Of a DNA stretch of 64,000 bases, positions 1 through 7,317 are shown piece by piece. The DNA is taken from NCBI GenBank assembly GCA_900471925.1, contig UCGV01000028.1:1-64000 (forward strand). Reading direction: 5' to 3'. Each line of letters starts with the position of its first letter. Positions within the stretch are counted from its first letter, which is position 1. The notes below the pieces were generated by a model. The model searched no databases, was not told the DNA's origin, and worked only from the letters and a program-made list of their open reading frames with translations. Origin of the DNA: Hyphomicrobiales bacterium (GTDB lineage Bacteria > Pseudomonadota > Alphaproteobacteria > Rhizobiales > Rhizobiaceae). A program made the position numbers and the translations under genes.

Positions 1-19
1 AATCCTGCCCCCGCAACCA
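1..19 (+). tRNA. 3' end of initiator tRNA-fMet (partial)
   Basis: The first 19 bases fit a tRNA 3' end: last three T-loop bases, a T-stem 3' strand CCTGC (4-8), an acceptor 3' strand CCCCGCA (9-15), discriminator A16 and an encoded CCA at 17-19. The string CCCCCGCAACCA is the same as the end of bacterial initiator tRNA-fMet, whose first acceptor pair is the unusual C1-A72 mismatch. The anticodon lies outside the window, so identity rests on the acceptor arm. In Rhizobiaceae this tRNA typically closes rRNA operons, which would place rrn immediately upstream. Confidence 0.75.
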
Positions 20-26
20 AGAAAAT

Positions 27-53
27 AAGCCCGCTTCAAGCGGGCTTTTTTTG
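27..53 (+). terminator. Rho-independent terminator after the tRNA / rrn end
   Basis: The self-complementary arms 27-36 and 38-47 (AAGCCCGCTT / AAGCGGGCTT) form a GC-rich hairpin that runs into a T-tract ending near 52. It begins eight bases after the tRNA CCA end and points along the plus strand, as expected for the end of an rRNA/tRNA transcript. The next 210 bases (54-263) hold no convincing gene. Confidence 0.88.
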
Positions 54-263
54 TTGGTAACCGGGCGAGGATTTAACGCCTAATCAGGGGCCCGCAAGCA
101 GGCAAAGCCGACGCTCGGGACAGAAAAACCCAAAGGCCTGCCCAAGAAACCAAATTCCACTTCCGATGCTTCAGAGCAGTTGAGCCTTCTTTATCGCTGA
201 CGGAAAAGCTTCGCTTTCCCTTGACGATGGTAGGTCCTCGTTCGCTGTGCACGAGGAATGCAG

Positions 264-611
264 CTAACGCGCCAGATCTCGGGCTTGGCCGGACGCGCGT
301 AGTTCGGCCAACGTCTTCCCGACACAACTGCCCCCGCTCGCGCTGCCGACTGCCTTCGCCTGGCCGGTCACTGTGATGGTGCCGGCTATACGCTCTGACG
401 CCGCATAGGTCGCCACGCCGTCCTGCGAGACGCGCGACAAGTAATAGACGTGATAGGTCTCCTTTTGTTTGCACTGTATGATCAGGGGAAATTGGCTGAA
501 GGGATCGCTCTGCGCCTGGACGGGCGCGAATTGGAAGATGGTCAGCGCCGCCAGCCCTGCGAAAAGAGTTTTCGCCGATCCGCGTAATCTTTGGTGGTAG
601 GTGTGGGCCAT
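264..611 (-). CDS. Small secreted hypothetical protein
   Basis: This encodes 115 residues with an N-terminal signal peptide: basic MAHTYHQRLRG, a hydrophobic stretch, then a probable cleavage after PVQAQ. The mature part is about 80 residues, has two cysteines that could pair, and matches no family I recognise. The start at 611 is preferred over longer in-frame starts because AAGGA sits eight bases upstream. It follows the Crp/Fnr-type regulator gene on the same strand with a 43-base gap, so the two may be co-transcribed. Function is unknown; a periplasmic or secreted role is inferred only from the signal peptide. Confidence 0.72.
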   Translation of the reverse strand: MAHTYHQRLRGSAKTLFAGLAALTIFQFAPVQAQSDPFSQFPLIIQCKQKETYHVYYLSRVSQDGVATYAASERIAGTITVTGQAKAVGSASGGSCVGKTLAELRASGQARDLAR

Positions 612-654
612 GCTCGGGTCCTTGCTAAGATGGATCTCTCGAAATCCGGGGGCA

Positions 655-1320
655 TTAGATCGACAGGGTGCTGAGTGCATCGCGGTCAAGAAGGCGAACG
701 ATGCGTTGCAGCTTGCCGTTCAGGAGAAGGATGCGTTTTTCGCGGAGCTTCGTGAAACAACGGGCGACGGTTTCGACGGTCAGTCCGAGATAGTCGGCGA
801 TGTCACCACGCGACATCATCATATCGAATTCGCTGTCTTCCGGATGACGATCGGCCATTTCGCAGACGAATGCTGCAACCCGTTTCAGGGCGCTTTGCTC
901 GGTGATGACGAGTTGTTTTTGCTGGGCTTTTGCAAGATTCGTCAACGCGATGTGAAGAAGGTTTATGGGAACGCCGGCGTATTGATTGGCTCGAAAGGGC
1001 TTGATGGAACTCTCGCAGACGGCCTCGGCAAAATCGGTCCGCACGTCGCCTGTTTCCAGCCCGAACCATTCTCCCTTGCTGCAGAAGGACAGAATATACC
1101 GCTGACCACTGGCCGTCAGGCGGTAAATCCGCACGGCGCCCATTTCGACCTGGTAGATTGCAAGAGCATGTTCGCCTTCGCTGTAGATTGTCTCGTCGGC
1201 CTTGAGCCGGATCGATTGATCCCTGGCTGTTTCCCTGGCCACGCCAAGGCGGGGCTCGGGCACCGACGTGTGCGTTACGATCGCGTGGTTTTGAAGCATT
1301 TGCGTCGCCCCCATCCGCAT
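655..1320 (-). CDS. Crp/Fnr-family transcriptional regulator
   Basis: A 221-residue one-component regulator. Residues about 35-150 form the cyclic-nucleotide-binding-like beta-roll and dimer helix, and residues about 165-205 a winged helix with SRGDIADYLGLTVETVAR, very close to the FNR/FixK recognition region. The N-terminal cysteine cluster that holds the Fe-S centre of FNR is absent, as in FixK, Nnr and Dnr proteins, so direct oxygen sensing by a cluster is unlikely. The FNR motif E-x-x-S-R reads E183-T-V-A186-R187, with alanine replacing serine. Alternative starts exist at 1314 and 1299; none has a strong ribosome-binding site. It is the only FNR-type regulator in the window and a candidate for the boxes near 6.3, 7.2 and 13.05 kb. 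Confidence 0.9.
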   Translation of the reverse strand: MRMGATQMLQNHAIVTHTSVPEPRLGVARETARDQSIRLKADETIYSEGEHALAIYQVEMGAVRIYRLTASGQRYILSFCSKGEWFGLETGDVRTDFAEAVCESSIKPFRANQYAGVPINLLHIALTNLAKAQQKQLVITEQSALKRVAAFVCEMADRHPEDSEFDMMMSRGDIADYLGLTVETVARCFTKLREKRILLLNGKLQRIVRLLDRDALSTLSI

Positions 1321-1458
1321 CGCAGAATATGCAATCGTCGCGTGCTCCGATATTCGAGATACCCCTTACGTATTGCTACGGAAGCCCGGAACCACTGACG
1401 GGTGTATAAGGCTATGCCCCTTGTTGAGAGCGATACGAGGATATCGGGGGAGGTCTCG

Positions 1459-2418
1459 ATGGCATCGGAAGAGGGAGGGGAAAGCGGCGTATTTCATGAC
1501 CCGGCAGGGGTGCGCGCGCAGCTTGATCGCATCCTCTTAAGCCCTGAGTTTCTCGCTCCTGAGCGCGGACGGCGCTTTCTGCAATATATCGTCGAGGAGA
1601 CGCTGGAAGGGCGCAGTGAACGGCTCAAAGCCTATACGATCGCACAGGCGGTTTTCGGTCGCGACGCTTCCTTCGATGCGCAGAACGATCCGGTCGTTCG
1701 TATCGAGGCGGGGCGTATCCGTCGCGCGCTCGAACGATATTATCTCGTCAGCGGAAGCGGTGATCCTGTTCGGATCACCATTCCCAAAGGCGGCTATCTG
1801 CCGCATTTTTCGAATAGCGAGAGCAGGCTGCAGGCCGGCGAGACGGCAGATCTACGCAGGCCTGCAGATAAACGGCGTGCGGCCGAGCGACCGATTACCT
1901 GGCGCGATCTTCTGCTGCCGATCGGCGTACCTGCGCTATTCGGCACAATGGCGATCCTGGCCGTCATCCGCCCCCTGGAGGCCTATCTTTCGTCTCCAAG
2001 AGCCTCACAAACTCCAGCAACCCAGACGCTGAAGAGTAAGCCAAGAGTTACCGTCGAACCCATCGCGGCGCTCGGCGACAATGCACAAGGATCGGACTTT
2101 GCCAGAGGACTGGCCGATCAGTTGATTGCAAAGCTCATGAAGATGGAGAGCCTTGTCGTGCTTGCACCGGGTCGCTTCGGCACGGATGCAACCGGTATGC
2201 AGTTTAGCCTGCAGGGAAGTGCGCTTGTCGAGGGCACGATTGCCCATCTGCACATCCGGCTGATCAGCGGCGCAGACGGTTCAGTCATCTGGGCAAACCA
2301 ATATGATCGCGACCTTCGCGGCCAGTCCATGCTCGATGTCGAGGACGAAATTGCCGCACAAATCGTCATGGAGATTTCAAACAGCCGCAGGCTGAGCGGT
2401 ACGGGCGCTGATCCATAG
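1459..2418 (+). CDS. ToxR-like / TolB-like membrane protein lacking the TPR region
   Basis: This 319-residue protein has an N-terminal domain (about 17-118) with a wing-like motif VRIEAGRIRRALERYY followed by ITIPKGGYLPHF, resembling the winged-helix output domains of CadC/ToxR-type regulators. A single membrane segment follows at about 151-170, then a TolB/FlgO-like domain (about 185-305). It ends there, whereas the paralogues at 2424-4169 and 29447-31234 continue for about 260 residues of TPR-like repeats. The start at 1459 has a strong GGGGGAGG five bases upstream; an upstream GTG at 1402 is less likely. It converges on its paralogue with five bases between the stops. DNA binding is inferred from fold resemblance. 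Confidence 0.85.
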   Translation: MASEEGGESGVFHDPAGVRAQLDRILLSPEFLAPERGRRFLQYIVEETLEGRSERLKAYTIAQAVFGRDASFDAQNDPVVRIEAGRIRRALERYYLVSGSGDPVRITIPKGGYLPHFSNSESRLQAGETADLRRPADKRRAAERPITWRDLLLPIGVPALFGTMAILAVIRPLEAYLSSPRASQTPATQTLKSKPRVTVEPIAALGDNAQGSDFARGLADQLIAKLMKMESLVVLAPGRFGTDATGMQFSLQGSALVEGTIAHLHIRLISGADGSVIWANQYDRDLRGQSMLDVEDEIAAQIVMEISNSRRLSGTGADP

Positions 2419-2423
2419 CTGTC

Positions 2424-4169
2424 TTATCTTACCGATGGCGCGCTGACGACAACCCCTGCCGCACGCAGTCCGTCCAGGAAACGCTCCTGGTCCTCGGGTC
2501 GTTGCAGGCGCAGGGAGACTTCCTCGCGGATATTCACCATCAAGGATGGTGCGTGCATATCAAGCCAATCCTCTTCCTGCTTGGCCTCGTTCACTTTTCC
2601 GGCTGTTCCGAGAATGGATAGCAGCACAAGGCGGTGCATCGGATTGGACTCGAGATCGGATTTTCGCGACCACTGTTCCGCCTCTTCGACGTTTCCCTTC
2701 ATGAATGCACACAGCGCCATTCCGACTTCGTAGTAGCCTTCAGCGCCCACACCTCTATTCAGGGCGATCGACAGCAATTCACACCCGGATTGCCATTTTC
2801 CCGACAGAGCCAATCGGAAGCCATATTCGCCAGCAACTTCCACATCATCGGGATCCGCTGAATAGGCAGCGGTCCCGGCCTTCAGTGCCTTGTCGATATC
2901 TCCCATGTAGAAGTTTACCATCATCATCGCCTGCAGTACGCGACGATTGTGAGGCGCAAGCGACACTGCCCGATCCACCGCCGCGGTCGCCAACTTGAGC
3001 GATGGGGCCGAAGAGGGCGTGCCGAGCTTGTAGCGAAAACGGATTTCATCGAGGTAGACCACGGAAAGCAAAGCCCAGGTCACGGCATTATCGGGAAAAT
3101 GCCGGGTTGCTTTCTGCAGGCATTCGCGCGCGGTGGCGTGACTTCGGGCGGTCATGTTCTGGCGATAGCTGTAATAGACGAGCGTGCAAGCGTAGGCGCT
3201 CTCGTCGCCTCTCTGTGCGGGGTCGGCGATTACATTCGCGTCGGATTGAAAGATGGCGCCATAGGGTTGTGCGATCGAATTGACGATTTGCCGGGCGATA
3301 TTGCCTTGGATCTCAAGCTTGTTCTCGGCCCCGAGATCAGCATCGAAATTGTTGGCCCAGATAACGACGCCATCCGATTGGCGGACCAGCCTCGCTGCGG
3401 CGCGCAGCCTGTTGCCGTCGAGTTGGACATTTCCCTGTAACATGAAGTCGGCACTGGCATCGCTACGCAACGGATCGGCGACCACGACGATCTCGTTTGA
3501 CCGGGCGAGTTGACCGATGACGTCGTCACGCATGCCGCGAGCAATATTCGAGCCGGTATCGGCAGCGCCATTCTCGGCAAAAAACTCGACGATCACTTTC
3601 GGCTCTGAAGCTGCCACCGGCGATGGCTCGATCAGCGGATCTCGCGGAGAGGACATTGCAAATGTGAGAGCAGCCGCCAAAGCTATCCCGAGGCCGAGTA
3701 TGGCCAATTGCACTAGACGCCATGTTTTCACAAGTGAGTTGTCTCGATGCGCCGGCTCTGCGGCCTGGAATTCCTCCTGCGCAGTCGTCGTTGGCGCCGC
3801 ATCCCTGGCATATGCGAAATGCGGTACATATCGGCCCTTAGGAACGGTGATAACTACCTCGTCCGTCCGGCCCGCGACCAGATAATAGCGCTCAAGCGCC
3901 TTTCGTATGCGGCCGGCTTCTATTCGCACGACCGGATCGTTCTGCGGATCGAATGATGCTTCCCGGCCAAAAACCACATTTGCGATCGTGAAGGCCTTCA
4001 GGAAGTCGGATCGACCGGCAAGCGTCTCGTTGACGACGAATTCCAGGAAGTTCCGCCCACGCTTTGGCGCGTGAAACTCCTCGCTTCCCAAGATACGTTC
4101 GACCTGCCGGCAAATTTCGTCCGCAGTTGGCTCGACTATATTGAAAGCATTGATCTTTGCGCTTCTCAT
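2424..4169 (-). CDS. ToxR-like / TolB-like TPR membrane protein
   Basis: A 581-residue protein with an N-terminal winged-helix-like domain (about 17-118), one membrane segment (about 152-172), a TolB/FlgO-like domain (about 190-315, containing SDGVVIWANNFDADL) and a C-terminal alpha-helical TPR-like region (about 330-570). The layout suggests a cytoplasmic DNA-binding-like head and a periplasmic sensor, as in ToxR and CadC. Relatives are often annotated as adenylate cyclase or TPR proteins, but no cyclase catalytic domain is visible. The start at 4169 has AGGGG upstream and is preferred to a TTG at 4196. It lies 82 bases downstream of the FixJ-like gene on the same strand, so it may be its output or partner. 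Confidence 0.88.
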   Translation of the reverse strand: MRSAKINAFNIVEPTADEICRQVERILGSEEFHAPKRGRNFLEFVVNETLAGRSDFLKAFTIANVVFGREASFDPQNDPVVRIEAGRIRKALERYYLVAGRTDEVVITVPKGRYVPHFAYARDAAPTTTAQEEFQAAEPAHRDNSLVKTWRLVQLAILGLGIALAAALTFAMSSPRDPLIEPSPVAASEPKVIVEFFAENGAADTGSNIARGMRDDVIGQLARSNEIVVVADPLRSDASADFMLQGNVQLDGNRLRAAARLVRQSDGVVIWANNFDADLGAENKLEIQGNIARQIVNSIAQPYGAIFQSDANVIADPAQRGDESAYACTLVYYSYRQNMTARSHATARECLQKATRHFPDNAVTWALLSVVYLDEIRFRYKLGTPSSAPSLKLATAAVDRAVSLAPHNRRVLQAMMMVNFYMGDIDKALKAGTAAYSADPDDVEVAGEYGFRLALSGKWQSGCELLSIALNRGVGAEGYYEVGMALCAFMKGNVEEAEQWSRKSDLESNPMHRLVLLSILGTAGKVNEAKQEEDWLDMHAPSLMVNIREEVSLRLQRPEDQERFLDGLRAAGVVVSAPSVR

Positions 4170-4251
4170 GATCGCCCCTACGACAAGATCACGCAATTAT
4201 CCGAGCATCATATATCACCAGTCGAAGGTTGCAAGATTTACTTTAGTGATA

Positions 4252-4917
4252 TCAAATATAGGTTGTCCATGCATTAGCCGGCAAAGCTTTTGCGGTTTCA
4301 TGCGGTTCCGCAGCTGCGTCGATGGCGATGGCCATCCGCATGAGTTCCGCCAAATTGCGAGCGCCCATCTTGGCCATAACATTGGCGCGATGGACCTCCA
4401 CCGTACGGGCGCTGATGCCGAGATGGTAGGCAATCATCTTGTTCTGCAGTCCATCGAGGACGCCGGTCAGGACTTGATACTCGCGGCCGGTGAGCTGGCG
4501 AAGTCGTGCCGCAACCGTTTCACAATCGGCGACAGTTCTGCCGGGCCGCCTCTGCCCGATCGCGCCGTTGATGGCTGCGATCAGCGCCTCTTCCCGCAGC
4601 GGCTTTTCCAGAAAATCGGAGGCCCCGGCCTTCATCGCTTGAACTGCTGCGGCGACATCACCCTGGCCCGTGATGACGATTGCGGGTACGTCCGAGTTGA
4701 CGCGCCTCAGCCATTGAAGCAGTTCGATACCGTCCACGTCCGGCATGCACAGATCGGTGACCAGGCAGTTGCGCCCCGAAAGCGGCAAAAGCTCCAGAAA
4801 GGCTTTGGCGCAGCTATGGGCGCGCACGGCAAAGCCCGCTGACACCAGTAGAAAGGTCAGAGATCGCCGGAGCGACTCTTCGTCATCTACGAGATGGATC
4901 GTGAGATCGTTCGCCAT
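4252..4917 (-). CDS. FixJ-family response regulator
   Basis: A 221-residue response regulator. The receiver domain (1-120) has the acidic pair D11/D12, phosphoacceptor D55 in TDLCMPD, T83 and K105 in EKP. The output is a LuxR/FixJ-type helix-turn-helix (about 140-200) with LTGREYQVL and ISARTVEVHRANVMAKM, which would bind DNA after phosphorylation. Its first 35 bases overlap the end of the histidine kinase gene, which implies translational coupling and a cognate pair. FixJ, NodW and TodT-like regulators share this architecture, so the input signal cannot be read from this gene. Confidence 0.93.
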   Translation of the reverse strand: MANDLTIHLVDDEESLRRSLTFLLVSAGFAVRAHSCAKAFLELLPLSGRNCLVTDLCMPDVDGIELLQWLRRVNSDVPAIVITGQGDVAAAVQAMKAGASDFLEKPLREEALIAAINGAIGQRRPGRTVADCETVAARLRQLTGREYQVLTGVLDGLQNKMIAYHLGISARTVEVHRANVMAKMGARNLAELMRMAIAIDAAAEPHETAKALPANAWTTYI

Positions 4918-6127
4918 TGACTATGGTCTCCATCAACGGAAGTGAAAATGACAGGATCGAACCGCCTTGCGCGCGCCTGCGCGCACCTATGTGGCCTCCA
5001 TGCGCCCCGATGATGCGTTTGGACAATGCCAGGCCCATGCCGAGGCCGCGTGGCTTGCTCGTCACGAAGGGACGAAAAAGCTCCTCTTCGATCTCGGCGG
5101 CAATTCCGCAGCCATTGTCGGACACATCGACGATCAGATGCGAGAAGTCGTCAATTCTGGTGTGAATACCGATCGCCGGTCGCTCTGCGCCGTCTGTCGC
5201 CTCCAAGGCATTCCGCAGAAGATTCGTCAGCACCTGAACGATCTGTACGCGGTCCGCGAGCACGACGTCCTGCTCTGCCGCAAGCTCTAGATCGATGTTG
5301 ATATCTTTCCGGGGCGATCCGGCGAGCGCAAGCAGCCTCGCTTCGTGAATCAGCGCGTGCGTGGCCTCCGGTCGTTTTTCTCCGGTGCCGCGCTTTGCGA
5401 ATTCCCTGATTTTCTCGACGATCATACTTGCCCGCAAGGCGTGCTGCGTCATTTCCGACAAGGCTTGGTGCAGTGCCTCGTCGTTCCCGTCACAGCCGTT
5501 CATCAAAAGGCGTCCGCAGCCTTCTGAATAGGCGGCGATCGACGACAGCGGCTGAGAGAGTTCATGCGCCAATGTTGCCGTCATTTCGCCGAGCGCGACT
5601 ATTCTTGCGAGATGCGCCAACTCGCATTGCAACTCTCGAACCTGCTGCAATATATCGTTCTCTGACCGAAAGTCCTCGAAGACCGCAATAGTGAAGCCTT
5701 TTCTTCCGCTCGGGTCTCGAATGATTGTCAGGGCGGCCGGAAACTGAATGTCGCTCTTGGTCTTCGCCAGGCCGGCACGTACCGCGCCCTGGTCGGCCCA
5801 ACGTCCTTTCAGCCTTACATCCTGTGTCGAGGACCAGATGAGGTCGATCTTATGGTCCAGCAACTCGGATTCTTCATAGCCGAAAAGAGCGACAGAGGCA
5901 CGGTTGCAGGCAGAAATTCGGTTGTTTTCAGTCAAGAAGAACACGGCATCCGGCATGTGTCGATAGAGTTGCCACATCCAGTTTGCATCCGGCCGGTTCT
6001 CCTCGGACAAAATGCGCTCTGCTTTTCCGCGTGTCTTTCGCGATCCAATGAGGGAGCATCGTCCGGTCATGTCCGAGGTGATACAACCATATCTGGAAAT
6101 ATGCGGCGCTTCCGTCTCGGTCGACAT
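4883..6127 (-). CDS. PAS-domain sensor histidine kinase (FixL/NodV type)
   Basis: A 414-residue soluble-looking sensor kinase with no obvious membrane helix. A PAS domain covers about 52-160. The HisKA phosphoacceptor is H188 in LAHELSQPL, and the HATPase domain has the N box (N302/N306), DNGCG (337-341) and GLGMGL (361-366). The HELSQPL variant is typical of FixL-type kinases. I do not see FixL's conserved heme-pocket region, so oxygen sensing through heme is not supported. GGAGG eight bases before 6127 supports the start. It overlaps the FixJ-like gene by 35 bases, and its upstream side faces the 270-base region holding the FNR-type box at 6316. Confidence 0.92.
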   Translation of the reverse strand: MSTETEAPHISRYGCITSDMTGRCSLIGSRKTRGKAERILSEENRPDANWMWQLYRHMPDAVFFLTENNRISACNRASVALFGYEESELLDHKIDLIWSSTQDVRLKGRWADQGAVRAGLAKTKSDIQFPAALTIIRDPSGRKGFTIAVFEDFRSENDILQQVRELQCELAHLARIVALGEMTATLAHELSQPLSSIAAYSEGCGRLLMNGCDGNDEALHQALSEMTQHALRASMIVEKIREFAKRGTGEKRPEATHALIHEARLLALAGSPRKDINIDLELAAEQDVVLADRVQIVQVLTNLLRNALEATDGAERPAIGIHTRIDDFSHLIVDVSDNGCGIAAEIEEELFRPFVTSKPRGLGMGLALSKRIIGAHGGHIGARRRAQGGSILSFSLPLMETIVNGERSHDPSRR

Positions 6128-6315
6128 GATGCTTTCCTCCGCTCATCGAGACGTGTTCAGGGCTTCGACGACCCCTTTTTCCTCCTCAACGATGCCGCGA
6201 GTTTACCATCTTTGAATGGGGGTTCGGTGTAGAATCGCGTAGACTCTATTGGTCTTGTCCTGCTTCCCGACTTGTCGCGCTGCTGAAACCGGCGTTTGGT
6301 CCGTCAACATCTTCA

Positions 6316-6357
6316 TTGATCCGGCTCAATGCCTCGGGCTCTTTGTTCCGCTACTCT
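6316..6357 (+). promoter_or_regulatory. FNR/FixK-type box with -10 element
   Basis: TTGAT-CCGG-CTCAA at 6316-6329 matches nine of ten half-site positions of the FNR/FixK consensus TTGAT-N4-ATCAA. A TACTCT hexamer at 6352-6357 starts 29.5 bases from the box centre, the geometry of a class II activator site centred near -41.5. The same offset occurs at the decarboxylase promoter near 13.06 kb. The predicted transcript starts near 6364, about 34 bases before the gene at 6398. Confidence 0.62.
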
Positions 6358-6397
6358 AGGAGGTACGGGATACAGGGTTATTTGAGGGAGCCGGAAG

Positions 6398-6748
6398 ATG
6401 AGGAAGTTGGCCCTTGCTATTGCTATTGCGACTGCCGCGTCGATTGTGACACCTGTCGGCGCCCAAGAGACCCGCAAGGAATTTCGGCGGATGAACTGGG
6501 CCGAGAGCCTGCCGGGGCATATCCGAACCTATCACAACAAGCGGTTCTCGATCGTCAGCTTTCGAACTGCTGTTGAAGTCGGATCGATGCCGACGCCGGG
6601 CAGTGATGAGCATGTGAAAGAGATACGGACGGCAATCCGTTCCAATGCGTGGCTCGTTCAGCAATTGAAGGCCAAGAAACTGACACCAGACAAGATCGAA
6701 TGGGTGACGCGTGCCCGCAACGGCAATCTGACCTTCTACATCGAATGA
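6398..6748 (+). CDS. Small secreted protein, probable FNR/FixK target
   Basis: This encodes 116 residues with a clear signal peptide (MRKLALAIAIATAAS, probable cleavage after VGA-Q). The roughly 94-residue mature domain is basic and has no cysteines, membrane segments or recognisable family motif. GAGGGAGCCGGAAG just upstream gives a good ribosome-binding site. The promoter has an FNR-type box at 6316-6329 with a well-placed -10 element, so expression under low oxygen is predicted. It stands alone on its strand between the sensor kinase and the arginine island. Function is unknown; the regulatory context is the strongest clue. Confidence 0.8.
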   Translation: MRKLALAIAIATAASIVTPVGAQETRKEFRRMNWAESLPGHIRTYHNKRFSIVSFRTAVEVGSMPTPGSDEHVKEIRTAIRSNAWLVQQLKAKKLTPDKIEWVTRARNGNLTFYIE

Positions 6749-6940
6749 GCCATCATCGGACATGCTGCGCCTATCGCGAAGATAGACCGCGCGATCGTTG
6801 GTTCGGCTTCAAGGCAGGCATAGAGACACACAACATATACAGAATATCGATGAGCGGAACCGCGCCGGCCGAGTGACTGGTACGTCCAAACGCCAGCCTC
6901 TTGTCGGGTACGTTCCTGCATCGTCGGGGAGGGTTCGGTG

Positions 6941-7147
6941 ATGTGGCGGTTGATCGTCGAAGCGCCGTTCGAAAGAGATATTGAGCTGGCCGTCATCGAC
7001 GACGAGGGCATCCATGCTCTGGTCTTTCCGTGCCAACGCCGGCCCGACGGATGGATCAACGCCCTCACTGGCGAGATGCTTTATGTTGATCCGACGCACT
7101 GGCGCATATGGCAGATGCAACGATGCGATGCGTCCGATCTTCATTGA
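6941..7147 (+). CDS. Small hypothetical protein
   Basis: A 68-residue soluble protein (MWRLIVEAPFERDIELAVID...) with no signal peptide or membrane segment. A GGGGAGGG element ends about seven bases before the ATG at 6941, and an adjacent GTG at 6938 is an equally possible start. Codon use resembles the neighbouring genes. The composition, rich in tryptophan with DGWINALTGEML, suggests a small folded beta-type domain, but I recognise no family. It lies 170 bases upstream of arcA on the same strand. The FNR-type box falls between the two, so they are probably separate transcripts. Confidence 0.6.
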   Translation: MWRLIVEAPFERDIELAVIDDEGIHALVFPCQRRPDGWINALTGEMLYVDPTHWRIWQMQRCDASDLH

Positions 7148-7205
7148 AGGAGATGGAATTTTTCTGAGGCCGGATGGCAGGAAGCGACAAATGCTGCGCC
7201 GCACC

Positions 7206-7248
7206 TTGTCTGCAATCAATGACATCGGCCGGCCTGTCCCAATAGGCT
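7206..7248 (+). promoter_or_regulatory. FNR/FixK-type box upstream of arcA
   Basis: TTGTC-TGCA-ATCAA at 7206-7219 keeps the TTG-N8-CAA core and eight of ten consensus half-site positions, with the same TGCA spacer as the perfect box at 13053. A TAGGCT hexamer at 7243-7248 lies 30.5 bases from the box centre, compatible with a class II promoter. The box ends 98 bases before the arcA start. FNR/ANR control of arginine deiminase operons is well established in Pseudomonas. Confidence 0.62.
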
Positions 7249-7317
7249 GCCTGGCAGGCTGAACATGTCCGGAGATGACGGCACGGTCGCCGTCCCATGG
7301 GACTGAAGGAGGGCGGC

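Noticed and set aside
73..474. 133-residue minus-strand open frame
   Set aside because: Overlaps the small secreted protein gene in another frame, is arginine-rich and has no recognisable domain or start signal.
4212..4252. ATATCAC / GTGATAT inverted repeat between the FixJ-like and TPR genes
   Set aside because: Seven-base arms separated by 27 bases in AT-rich DNA are likely by chance.
4883..6127. Calling the sensor kinase FixL itself
   Set aside because: The PAS domain does not show the FixL heme-pocket pattern; the kinase core alone is shared with NodV, TodS and other families.
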